From an uncultured Dokdonia sp. (GTDB lineage: Bacteria > Bacteroidota > Bacteroidia > Flavobacteriales > Flavobacteriaceae): DNA of 64,000 nucleotides. The DNA lies in NCBI RefSeq assembly GCF_947492535.1, contig NZ_CANLNH010000003.1, positions 341,015-405,014 of the forward strand, in the 5' to 3' direction. This document shows, piece after piece, positions 35,033-43,135 of this stretch. The notes below the pieces were generated by a model, which was not told the origin of the DNA, ran no database searches, and saw nothing but the letters and a program-made list of their open reading frames with translations. Each line of letters begins with the position of its first letter. Position 1 is the stretch's first letter. The position numbers and the translations under genes were made by a program.

Positions 35033-36481
35033 ATGAAAAAATTATTGGTAAGCGCTATTGCGCTAACATTTAGTGTTGCAACGTATGCACAAGACACAGG
35101 GGCTCAAAAAGCAGTGCAAGTAGCACAGATTTCTGGTTCAGCAACAGGAGCAAACACTGGGGAGTCCATTCAGAATGGAACAAGCAATGCTGTTCAGGTA
35201 CGTCAAGCAGGAACAGAACAATCTACACTAACAAATCAAAATGGTGTTGCTAACTTAGCGAGAGTGATGCAAACTGGAAACGTTAATGGTAATCAAGCAT
35301 TAAGCGGACAGTTAAACCTTGCAGAGGTACAACAAACAGGTTATAACAACCAAGCTACTTCGGTACAAGAAGGAGATCGCAATAATTCTTTTATCAGTCA
35401 AAATAATGATGCAGGAGAAGAATCACTAGGAAACCGTGCTCAAATTATGCAAGGAACTGGAGATAATGCAGAAGATAATGACGCTGCTATAGAGCAGGAT
35501 GGTCAAGACAACTCTGCATATACATTACAAACGTATGATAATAGTGATGCATCTACTGTTCAAAATGGAGTAGGGAATACTTCTGAGATTAACCAAAATG
35601 CAGGTCCAGAAAATAGTGCTGGGCATTTTGCTATTGTAGATCAAACAGGAATGAATAATGAATCTCGTGTAAACCAATCTGGTGCAGATGGAGATCAAGA
35701 TCGTAACAGTGCTTTTGCTCGTCAAACAGGTGTTGGAAATAAAGTAGAGCAAATTCAAGTTTCTTCTGGAAGTGCTGGAGGAAATAATGCAGATGTTTTA
35801 CAAGGTTTTTCAGGAGATATTTCAATTTACTCAACGGGACAAGATGAAATCTTTGATGCAGTAAATGCATTTGATCCAACTCTTGCTGCTGATGATGATG
35901 GAGCTGGTCTTGAAGCAACAAATGCAGTAGCTTTTCAAACACAAACTGGTGGTGAAAACGATGCAGTAATTGTTCAGTTTGGAGATGGTAATAATTCTGC
36001 TCAATCTCAAAATGGAGATGGTAATGTAGCACAAGCAATTCAAAATTTAACTCCTGATACTGGGTTTGGTAATGTATCTTCTCAAGTACAAGTAGGTAAT
36101 GATAATGCAGCAACAATCGTTCAAAATGATAGATTACATACTTCTGTACAGTCACAAACTGGAGATGATAATACAATAGTAGCTTCTCAAAGAGGAACAG
36201 CTAACTATTCTGATGTTACTCAAGAAGGAAATGGTAGTTACGGAAGAACATTACAACATGGTAATGGAAATATGGCTTTCCTTACACAAAGAGATGGTCA
36301 GAGTTATACAATCCGTCAAAATGAAAACCAATTTGGAAATAACGGAAATAACCAAGCAGACGTTCTTCAAGAAGGACCGTTCGGAACTGGTGTTCAAAGA
36401 GGATTTACTCCTTTCAGTGCTTCAGGTGTAACAGCTCCACATTCAGTTGGAACTTTTACATTAGCACCTATCAATGATTAA
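35033..36481 (+). CDS. Curlin-repeat major subunit 1 (CsgA-like, 482 aa)
   Basis: Signal peptide MKKLLVSAIALTFSVATYA-Q. The mature protein is made of about twenty imperfect repeats with conserved Gln, Gly and Asn at regular ~20-23 residue spacing (NAVQVRQAGTEQSTLTNQNG, NLARVMQTGN, NNQATSVQEGDRNN). This is the amyloid-forming curlin pattern in which Gln and Asn ladders stack in a beta-solenoid. It is about three times the length of E. coli CsgA (151 aa). It has a low-repeat stretch around residues 255-295. It ends with a conserved non-repeat tail shared with the next two genes (GQSYTIRQNE, ADVLQEGPFGTG, GTFTLAPIND). It would be secreted by the CsgG channel encoded downstream and form surface fibres. 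Confidence 0.88.
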   Translation: MKKLLVSAIALTFSVATYAQDTGAQKAVQVAQISGSATGANTGESIQNGTSNAVQVRQAGTEQSTLTNQNGVANLARVMQTGNVNGNQALSGQLNLAEVQQTGYNNQATSVQEGDRNNSFISQNNDAGEESLGNRAQIMQGTGDNAEDNDAAIEQDGQDNSAYTLQTYDNSDASTVQNGVGNTSEINQNAGPENSAGHFAIVDQTGMNNESRVNQSGADGDQDRNSAFARQTGVGNKVEQIQVSSGSAGGNNADVLQGFSGDISIYSTGQDEIFDAVNAFDPTLAADDDGAGLEATNAVAFQTQTGGENDAVIVQFGDGNNSAQSQNGDGNVAQAIQNLTPDTGFGNVSSQVQVGNDNAATIVQNDRLHTSVQSQTGDDNTIVASQRGTANYSDVTQEGNGSYGRTLQHGNGNMAFLTQRDGQSYTIRQNENQFGNNGNNQADVLQEGPFGTGVQRGFTPFSASGVTAPHSVGTFTLAPIND

Positions 36482-36548
36482 TTAATTATGTAATTACTAC
36501 ATATTATTAGTAATTGCATAATTTTCAATATAAATTATAAAACATATC

Positions 36549-36579
36549 CCCTTAAGATAGTATAATACTGTCTTAAGGG
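36549..36579 (+). terminator. Strong hairpin between curlin genes 1 and 2
   Basis: CCCTTAAGATAGTAT and ATACTGTCTTAAGGG form 15-bp arms with one mismatch and a 1-base centre, but the following T-run is short. It is a terminator, attenuator or mRNA-stabilising hairpin. Confidence 0.55.
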
Positions 36580-36624
36580 ATTTGTAAGAGGTTTTATAAT
36601 TTTAAAAGTAATGTATTTTAAATT

Positions 36625-36642
36625 CTCCCCCCAAAATACATT
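36625..36642 (+). promoter_or_regulatory. C-rich box upstream of curlin gene 2
   Basis: CTCCCCCCAAAATACATT, matching the box before curlin gene 1. It lies about 132 bases before the start and after the hairpin, suggesting a separate promoter. Confidence 0.4.
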
Positions 36643-36774
36643 TCATCTAGCATGGCTAGATAAATATATTAGACTGAACATATCTAGTTATTCATATTCT
36701 TATACAAATATGATTATCTGTATGTGTTCGCAAATAATATCTATTTAATAATTTAATTAACTAATTCTTTTATT

Positions 36775-38217
36775 ATGAAAAAAGTAATTTTAGGAGTTGC
36801 AGCACTATGTGTTAGTGTTGTAGCTATGGGGCAACAGCAAGAATCTGGTGCTAGAGCAGCAGTTCAAGTACCACAAATTTCTGGTTCAGCTGTGGGAGCA
36901 AACACAGGTGAATCTATTCAAAACGGTGCAAGTAATGCCGTACAAGTACGTCAAGCAGGAACATCACAATCTGTGCTGACAAATCAAGATGGAACAACCA
37001 ACTTGGCTAGAGTTTTCCAAACAGGAGAAGTACAAGCACAAAGTGGCGTGTTAAACTTTGCTGAAGTAGATCAAGATGGATTCAATAACGAATCTACTAT
37101 TGAGCAACAAGGCGATGGGAATAATGCTATGGTTGAACAAAACAATGATAATGATACGGATGCAAACCGTGCAATGATCATGCAAGGTGTTGGACAACAG
37201 GCTGAAGACAATGAGGCCATGATAGATCAGAATGGAGAAGGAAACTCTGCATCTACTTTGCAAATTTTTGATAATAGTGATGCTTGGACTATTCAAAATG
37301 GAACAAATAACACATCTGAAATTATTCAAAATGCAGGACCTAACCAAAGTCAAGGTCAATTTGCTCTAGTTACTCAATCTGGAGAGGATAATGAATCTTT
37401 AGTAAACCAAAATAATGCACCAGGAAGTGATGCGCGTAACAGTGCATATACTGCACAATCAGGTAGTAACAACAGCGCAGAACAAAATCAAAGCGCTGAA
37501 GGATCTACAGGGAATATTGCTGTTATAAGTCAAGGTGTGAGTAACCAAATATTTCAGGCTCCAGCAGCAGAGCAAGCTTATTTAAATACAGCAGCCTTAG
37601 ACCCTTCTATATTAGGAGGTACTAATAATATTTTAGGTTCTGATAATGGTGTAGCTTTCCAACAACAGACTGGTGATGGAAATCAAGGATTTATTGGACA
37701 ATATGCAGATACAAATGACTCTAATAATGGAGCTCAAATACAAGATGGGAATAACAATGGTGCTGCCATACTTCAGAATGCTTTCGGAAGTCCAAACGGT
37801 AATGGTAATACAGGTAGACAAGAACAATATGGTTCAGACAACTCTTTAGGTTTAATGCAGAACGGTAACAATCACCGTGCTCTTCAAGTACAATCTGGTG
37901 ATGCAAATTCAGCTCTTTCTACACAAAGAGGAAGAAATAATAACCTGAATATATTCCAAGAAGGAAATGGTAGTTATGCACAAAGTATCCAGCATGGAAG
38001 AAATAACGTAGCATTAATTACTCAACGTGATGGTCAGAGTTATACAGTTCGTCAAAATGAAGGTGCATTTGGCGCTGGAACAGGAGGAAACCAAGCAGAC
38101 ATCCTTCAAGAAGGACCATTTGGAACTGGAGCTCAAAATTCTTTTATACAAGTTAATCCTCAGTCAGTAAATGCTCCACAAACAGTGAGTGCATTCACAT
38201 TGGCACCTATTAATTAA
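36775..38217 (+). CDS. Curlin-repeat major subunit 2 (480 aa)
   Basis: A paralogue of the first curlin with the same plan. It has a signal peptide ending VVAMG-Q and the near-identical N-terminal block ISGSAVGANTGESIQNGASN. About twenty Gln/Gly/Asn repeats follow, then a variable central stretch (residues ~255-295) and the same C-terminal tail (TVRQNEGAFG, ADILQEGPFGTG, AFTLAPIN). Repeat surfaces differ at the exposed positions while the stacking Gln and Asn are kept, as expected if the three subunits co-assemble or alternate in one fibre. The next curlin starts 51 bp downstream, so the two are probably co-transcribed. Confidence 0.88.
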   Translation: MKKVILGVAALCVSVVAMGQQQESGARAAVQVPQISGSAVGANTGESIQNGASNAVQVRQAGTSQSVLTNQDGTTNLARVFQTGEVQAQSGVLNFAEVDQDGFNNESTIEQQGDGNNAMVEQNNDNDTDANRAMIMQGVGQQAEDNEAMIDQNGEGNSASTLQIFDNSDAWTIQNGTNNTSEIIQNAGPNQSQGQFALVTQSGEDNESLVNQNNAPGSDARNSAYTAQSGSNNSAEQNQSAEGSTGNIAVISQGVSNQIFQAPAAEQAYLNTAALDPSILGGTNNILGSDNGVAFQQQTGDGNQGFIGQYADTNDSNNGAQIQDGNNNGAAILQNAFGSPNGNGNTGRQEQYGSDNSLGLMQNGNNHRALQVQSGDANSALSTQRGRNNNLNIFQEGNGSYAQSIQHGRNNVALITQRDGQSYTVRQNEGAFGAGTGGNQADILQEGPFGTGAQNSFIQVNPQSVNAPQTVSAFTLAPIN

Positions 38218-38268
38218 TAAAATCATCCCCTACTCACACATTTAATAACTAACAAATTATAACAAATT

Positions 38269-39723
38269 ATGAAAAAAGTAATTTTAAGTGTTGTAGCATT
38301 AGCGGTTGCTAGTGTATCAATGGCACAGAGTCCAGCTACTAATGATACTGGTGCTCGTGAAGCGGTTCAGGTTGCTCAGATTCCAGGTTCTGCTATGGGA
38401 GCAAATACTGGAGAAAGTATCCAAAATGGAGCAAATAATGCAGTGCAAGTACGTCAAGCAGGAACATCTCAATCTACATTAACAGATCAAAATGGGACAG
38501 CTAACTTAGCAAGAGTAATGCAAACCGGAAATGTAAACGGAAATCAGTCTTTAAGTGGACAATTAAACTTTGCAGAAGTAGAACAAACAGGTTTTAATAA
38601 CCAGTCTACGATCTTCCAAGAAGGTGATTATAACAATGCAATGATTGATCAGAATAATGATAATGATACAGCGGCAAACAGAGCTATGATTATGCAAGGA
38701 ACTGCTAATCAAGCAGAAATGAATGCAGCTACTATAGAGCAGGATGGAGAGGATAACTCTGCATATACATTACAAACTTGGGATAATAGTGATGCTTCTA
38801 CTGTGCAAAGTGGTACAGGAAACATTTCTGAAATTGGTCAAAATGCAGGTCCAGAAGATAGCCAAGGACAATTTGCTATCGTATCTCAAACTGGAAATGA
38901 TAACCAATCTCGTGTAGAGCAAGATAATGCAGCTGGAAGTGATGCTCGTAACGTTGCTTTAACAACTCAATTAGGTGATAATAACCAAGCAGAACAAATT
39001 CAGGAAGCAGAAGGATCTGTAGGTAACAGAGCTCAGATCAATCAAGGTACAAATGGGACAGTAACAGTTTCTTCAGATGCAATTTCAAGATTTGGCGAAG
39101 TTTCTGGTTTTGATGGTTCTGTTGGGAACTTTCTTGTTGTAGAGAATTCAGAATCTGGAGTTGCATTTCAAAACCAATCTGGTGATGATAATGACGCTTT
39201 TATAGCACAAGCTAGTTCTGAAGCAGGATCTAACAATGCTGCTCAAATCCAAGATGGTAATGAAAACTCTGCATTTATATCTCAAAGCTTCTTTACAGCT
39301 GGTGGAACTGATAATGTTGGAAGACAAATGCAAACAGGTAACAACAATGAAGCTTCATTAAATCAAGATGGAGCTGATCATGCATCTTTACAAGATCAGT
39401 GGGGAGATGATAACAATGCTGTTGCTTCTCAAGCTGGAATGGGAAATAACTCTAATATGTTCCAAGTTGGAACAGGTAGTTATGGACGTACTTTACAGCA
39501 TGGAGAGAATAACGTAGCGCTTCTTACTCAACGTGATGGGCAGAGTTATACAATTCGTCAAAATGAAGGTGTGTTTACTCCTGGTGCAGGAGGAAATCAA
39601 GCTGACATCCTTCAAGAAGGGCCATTAGGAACGGGAACTCAGAATGGATTTATCCAAGTTACAGCACAAGGTGTAACTGCTCCACATACTGTGTCTTCAT
39701 TCTCTTTAGCTCCTATAAACTAA
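38269..39723 (+). CDS. Curlin-repeat major subunit 3 (484 aa)
   Basis: Third tandem curlin. Signal peptide ending VSMA-Q, then IPGSAMGANTGESIQNGANN, about twenty curlin repeats, a divergent centre (GTVTVSSDAISRFGEVSG) and the shared tail (TIRQNEGVFTPGAGG, ADILQEGPLGTG, SFSLAPIN). It follows subunit 2 at 51 bp. A good terminator follows its stop, so the curlin genes are a separate transcript from the assembly operon. Tandem duplication with divergence of the centre is seen directly; functional differences between the three are unknown. Confidence 0.88.
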   Translation: MKKVILSVVALAVASVSMAQSPATNDTGAREAVQVAQIPGSAMGANTGESIQNGANNAVQVRQAGTSQSTLTDQNGTANLARVMQTGNVNGNQSLSGQLNFAEVEQTGFNNQSTIFQEGDYNNAMIDQNNDNDTAANRAMIMQGTANQAEMNAATIEQDGEDNSAYTLQTWDNSDASTVQSGTGNISEIGQNAGPEDSQGQFAIVSQTGNDNQSRVEQDNAAGSDARNVALTTQLGDNNQAEQIQEAEGSVGNRAQINQGTNGTVTVSSDAISRFGEVSGFDGSVGNFLVVENSESGVAFQNQSGDDNDAFIAQASSEAGSNNAAQIQDGNENSAFISQSFFTAGGTDNVGRQMQTGNNNEASLNQDGADHASLQDQWGDDNNAVASQAGMGNNSNMFQVGTGSYGRTLQHGENNVALLTQRDGQSYTIRQNEGVFTPGAGGNQADILQEGPLGTGTQNGFIQVTAQGVTAPHTVSSFSLAPIN

Positions 39724-39736
39724 AAAGTAGTATGTA

Positions 39737-39772
39737 AAAGTAGCAGGTGTAACATAGCTCACCTGTTACTTT
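39737..39772 (+). terminator. Terminator after curlin gene 3
   Basis: AAAGTAGCAGGTG / CACCTGTTACTTT stem (one G-T style mismatch) followed by TTATTTTTTTT. Separates curlin subunits from the csg assembly genes. Confidence 0.8.
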
Positions 39773-39898
39773 TATTTTTTTTATAAATTTTAAATTCATT
39801 TTAATTATGAAACGAGTTTAACTTTTGTCTTTTATAATAAATTGAAATTCTAGTGTTAAATACTAGTCTAGAAACAATTTTTATTCTAAATTAGAGAT

Positions 39899-40444
39899 AT
39901 GAAAAATTTCGTCCGCTTATTAATTGTCTTTTGCATTACTACATTTTGTAGTATTCCGCTCTTTGCCCAAACATTTGATGAAGACCCAGGAGAAGAGGAA
40001 GTTAATGGAAATGAGATTGTGTTGGATAACCAATCAGTCAGTTCTGCTATATTATTGAATTTAGGATTTGATACTTCTCCAAATGTGAGAAATCAACAAA
40101 TAACGGGGAATAGTATTTTTTTAACACAAATAGGAGATTTAAATATAACATCTATTAATTCGAATACTACCTCTAGTGAAATACAAGTAACTCAAAGAGG
40201 AAACTCTAATTTTACGGCATTAGATTATCGCGCAAATACCATAGTTACTAATGTAACGCAAGATGGTAATTTTAATTTGATACGCGATTTTGTCAACAAT
40301 CCAACAGAAGATGCTTCTTTGGACCTACTACAACAAGGGGACAACCTTACTTTTGAGCGTTTTGGAACTAATTCCATAACAAGATCGTTACGATTTGTTC
40401 AAACAGAGGCTTCTCCAACAATAATTATAAGAAGTTTTCAGTAA
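39899..40444 (+). CDS. CsgB-like minor curlin / fibre nucleator candidate
   Basis: 181 aa with signal peptide (ending PLFA-Q). It is much shorter than the three major curlins. It holds about five curlin-type repeats: GNSIFLTQIGDLNIT, SEIQVTQRGNSNFTA, TNVTQDGNFNLIR, LDLLQQGDNLTFE and RFVQTEASPTIIIRSF. It heads the operon csgE-csgF-csgG and has a distinct charged C-terminus. In E. coli CsgB is a short curlin that nucleates CsgA and is placed on the cell surface with CsgF; by position and size this is the likely counterpart. The assignment is inference. Confidence 0.65.
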   Translation: MKNFVRLLIVFCITTFCSIPLFAQTFDEDPGEEEVNGNEIVLDNQSVSSAILLNLGFDTSPNVRNQQITGNSIFLTQIGDLNITSINSNTTSSEIQVTQRGNSNFTALDYRANTIVTNVTQDGNFNLIRDFVNNPTEDASLDLLQQGDNLTFERFGTNSITRSLRFVQTEASPTIIIRSFQ

Positions 40445-40476
40445 TAACTTAACTGTTTCTTATACTATTATTAGCT

Positions 40477-41271
40477 ATGAAATTGACTAATAAAATAGCT
40501 GTAAACACAATTAAGAAAACAACTCTACTTATTGTTTTTTTCATAGGTGTTAGTGCCATAAGTCATGCACAACTTTTCAATAAAGATATTCAAGCTAAAA
40601 TTCTGATAGAACGTAATAGCGAGTTCTATACCTTTCATGCAGCGGCACGTAATAAAACCTCTACAGATATTAATTTAAAGTATGATTATTCTGTTTTCAG
40701 AACAGATAAAGAAGGAAATGTGGTTAAAAATAATCAAACAGACCTATTCTTTTTGAAAGGAGATGAAAAAAAAATACTATCAACATTGACTGTAAATTAT
40801 AATGTTGATGACAAAATTATATTGTTATTATTAGTTTATGATAAAGATAATAAGCCTATAGGAAAAGATCGAATTGTACTTGAACAAGGTGGTAAAACAG
40901 TTATCGATATAAATAGGAATACCCCAAAAACAACATCTCAAGATGAAGCTGTAGCTCAAGATGGCTATACGATAGACGGTTTAGTCTTGCAAAAAACACT
41001 TACAAAATCTGGACGTGATTTTTTCAGAATGTTTTATAGTGAATACTATAATAGACAGATACGATCCCCTAAAAATATATTAATTAAAGAAGTTCCAGGA
41101 AGAAGAAGGAATACATTAATTACTGTGGAAGTTGATGGAAAACTCGTTTGGCAATTTTTTGCACAACCTCGAAAAGAATTTCTTACCAATATGGTTAGAA
41201 TTTCTCTTCAAAGAGTGTTATCTTTCCTCAATCGATTAGAAAAGCAAAATGAACAATTTATACGCTATTAA
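40477..41271 (+). CDS. csgE: CsgE curli secretion chaperone with an extra N-terminal domain
   Basis: 264 aa against about 129 in E. coli. The C-terminal ~105 residues match CsgE: TIDGLVLQKTLTKSGRDFFRMFYSEYY, then VPGRRRNTLITVEVDGKLVWQFFAQPRKEF and a final helical segment SLQRVLSFLNR. CsgE caps the periplasmic mouth of CsgG and selects curlins. The N-terminal ~120 residues (after the signal peptide) are a strand-rich domain (IQAKILIERNSEFYTFHAAARN, DKIILLLLVYDKDNKPIG). Its pattern resembles the immunoglobulin-like curlin chaperones CsgC/CsgH, but this is weak pattern reasoning. Six bp separate it from csgF. Confidence 0.82.
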   Translation: MKLTNKIAVNTIKKTTLLIVFFIGVSAISHAQLFNKDIQAKILIERNSEFYTFHAAARNKTSTDINLKYDYSVFRTDKEGNVVKNNQTDLFFLKGDEKKILSTLTVNYNVDDKIILLLLVYDKDNKPIGKDRIVLEQGGKTVIDINRNTPKTTSQDEAVAQDGYTIDGLVLQKTLTKSGRDFFRMFYSEYYNRQIRSPKNILIKEVPGRRRNTLITVEVDGKLVWQFFAQPRKEFLTNMVRISLQRVLSFLNRLEKQNEQFIRY

Positions 41272-41277
41272 TTTCTT

Positions 41278-41685
41278 ATGAAAACGACGATCATTACTTT
41301 ATTTATTTCTTTTGTTGTGACATCGATGAGTGCACAACAATTTGTATATAGACCTATTAATCCTTTTTTTGGAGGAGATACATTTAATTACCAACAGTTA
41401 TTAGGTTCTGCACAAGCTCAAAATGGTTTTACAGCTCCACAAAACGCAGCAGATCAACAATCAGACTTAGAACGATTTGGTAATAACCTAAACAATCAAA
41501 TTCTTAGTCAAATTTCTCGTACGTTAACACAACAACAATTAGATTCAATTGGAGATTTAACAGAACCAGGAACCTTTACATTTGGCACATTAGCTGTAGA
41601 AGTGTTTGAAAGTACAGAAGGGCTTGTTATCAATATTTTAGATACAACCAACGGAGAGGAAACACAAGTCATTGTTCCTAATTAG
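41278..41685 (+). CDS. csgF: CsgF curli assembly factor
   Basis: 135 aa with signal peptide (ending SMSA-Q). Right after cleavage it reads QFVYRPINPFFGGDTFNYQQLLGSAQAQNGF, which matches the conserved mature N-terminus of E. coli CsgF (FRNPNFGG...LLNSAQAQN). That segment binds inside the CsgG channel. The rest is a short strand-rich domain. CsgF works with the nucleator to place curli at the surface. It overlaps no gene and is spaced 6 and 22 bp from csgE and csgG. Confidence 0.93.
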   Translation: MKTTIITLFISFVVTSMSAQQFVYRPINPFFGGDTFNYQQLLGSAQAQNGFTAPQNAADQQSDLERFGNNLNNQILSQISRTLTQQQLDSIGDLTEPGTFTFGTLAVEVFESTEGLVINILDTTNGEETQVIVPN

Positions 41686-41707
41686 AACGCGCAATTAGTA
41701 TTATAAT

Positions 41708-43135
41708 ATGCATCATTTAAAAAAGCTTATACTAGTATTTGTACTAGTTATATTTAATTCCTGTGGGTCTTATTTTAATCAGCCTTTATTTCAAGAACCT
41801 TCACGAGTAGGTGAATTCTCTAAGTCTACAGATAAACTACTAGACCTTCCTGATGCTGCTCAAAAATTAGAAGTTGCTGTATATAATTTTAGTGATCAAA
41901 CGGGGCAATTTAAACCTGTAGAAAATGGTAGCACTTTTAGTACTGCAGTTACACAAGGGGGGACGACTATTTTAATTAAAGCCTTAGAAGATTCCGGTTG
42001 GTTTAAACCTATTGAAAGGGAAAATCTTAGTAATCTTACCACAGAACGTAATATTATAAGAAATACAAAACAAGAGTACATTAAAAACTTAGATCCTAAT
42101 ACACCTCCATTACCACCATTATTATATGCGGGTCTTATATTAGAAGGTGGAATTATATCTTATGATACTAATATCGTTACAGGAGGGGTAGGAGCAAGAT
42201 ATTTTGGATTAGGAGCTTCTTCTCAATATCGACAAGATCGAATTACAGTGTATTTACGTGCTGTTTCTACTACTAGTGGAGAAATTCTTAAAACAATTTA
42301 TGTTTCTAAAACAATTCTATCTCAGTCATTAAGTGGTAACTTTTTTCGATTCGTTAAATTTCAACGACTATTAGAAGCTGAAACTGGAATAACACAGAGT
42401 GAACCTGTACAAATTGCCGTAAAAGATGCAATAGAAAAAGCAGTACATGATTTAATTGTAGAAGGAGTAAAAGATCAATTATGGAGCACTAAAGATGGTA
42501 AGGAAGTAAATGATCAATTAGTAAATGACTATTTAAAAGATAAAGAGTTTGAAGAGTCTAAAGCGCTGTATAATAGACTTTTTATAGATAGAGAGTATAA
42601 AAATACGATTAGTATTTCTGGAGGAGCAAACCTTATAGATGGTGACTTTGCAACACGACGACTTGGATTTTATGGCGCTGCTACATACCAACATTATATT
42701 AATAGTCTTTTTGATGTAGGGATAGACGGAGCTATCTTCGATTTAAATAATGGAGAGCAGTATCAAAACATTTTCGGAAGTGTAGGTATTAATGGTATTT
42801 TCAATATACTTCCTAAAGACGACTTAGCGCCTTTTATATATGCCGGTCCAGGATTAGTAGTTGATCTTCGAGAAACTGTAAACGAACAAACATTATTTGG
42901 AAGAGCATTTTTTAAATTACAATATGGAGCAGGAGTTCAATATAAACTTAATCCTAGAGTCGGAGTAAAGGTATTTGGAGAACATAATGTTGTTTTTAGC
43001 GACGAATTAGATTTCAGAGTTAATGGTAAAAGAGATGACTTTTACTTTAATTTTGGAATAGGTGTTAATTATAATTTCAATTGGAAAAACAAATCCAAAA
43101 GGGAAACTATAGAAGATATTCAGAATGAAGAGTAA
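41708..43135 (+). CDS. csgG: CsgG curli export channel with C-terminal beta-rich domain
   Basis: 475 aa against 277 in E. coli. The lipobox VIFNSC marks the outer-membrane lipoprotein. Residues ~25-285 align well with CsgG: VAVYNFSDQTGQFKP, GGVGARYFGLG, TGEILKTIYVSKTIL. The channel constriction loop reads PVENGSTFSTAV where E. coli has PYPASNFSTAV: Tyr51 and Asn55 are not kept, one extra residue is present and Phe is retained. Residues ~290-475 are a second domain of about eight amphipathic strands (GFYGAATYQHY, GINGIFNI, FKLQYGAGVQYKL) resembling a small outer-membrane barrel. It forms the curlin secretion pore; the extra domain is unexplained. Confidence 0.92.
   Translation: MHHLKKLILVFVLVIFNSCGSYFNQPLFQEPSRVGEFSKSTDKLLDLPDAAQKLEVAVYNFSDQTGQFKPVENGSTFSTAVTQGGTTILIKALEDSGWFKPIERENLSNLTTERNIIRNTKQEYIKNLDPNTPPLPPLLYAGLILEGGIISYDTNIVTGGVGARYFGLGASSQYRQDRITVYLRAVSTTSGEILKTIYVSKTILSQSLSGNFFRFVKFQRLLEAETGITQSEPVQIAVKDAIEKAVHDLIVEGVKDQLWSTKDGKEVNDQLVNDYLKDKEFEESKALYNRLFIDREYKNTISISGGANLIDGDFATRRLGFYGAATYQHYINSLFDVGIDGAIFDLNNGEQYQNIFGSVGINGIFNILPKDDLAPFIYAGPGLVVDLRETVNEQTLFGRAFFKLQYGAGVQYKLNPRVGVKVFGEHNVVFSDELDFRVNGKRDDFYFNFGIGVNYNFNWKNKSKRETIEDIQNEE

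Noticed and set aside
35631..36176. Open frame of 181 aa on the minus strand across curlin 1
   Set aside because: It is an antisense shadow of the Gln/Asn-rich repeats, has low-complexity His/Leu/Gln content and no start context.
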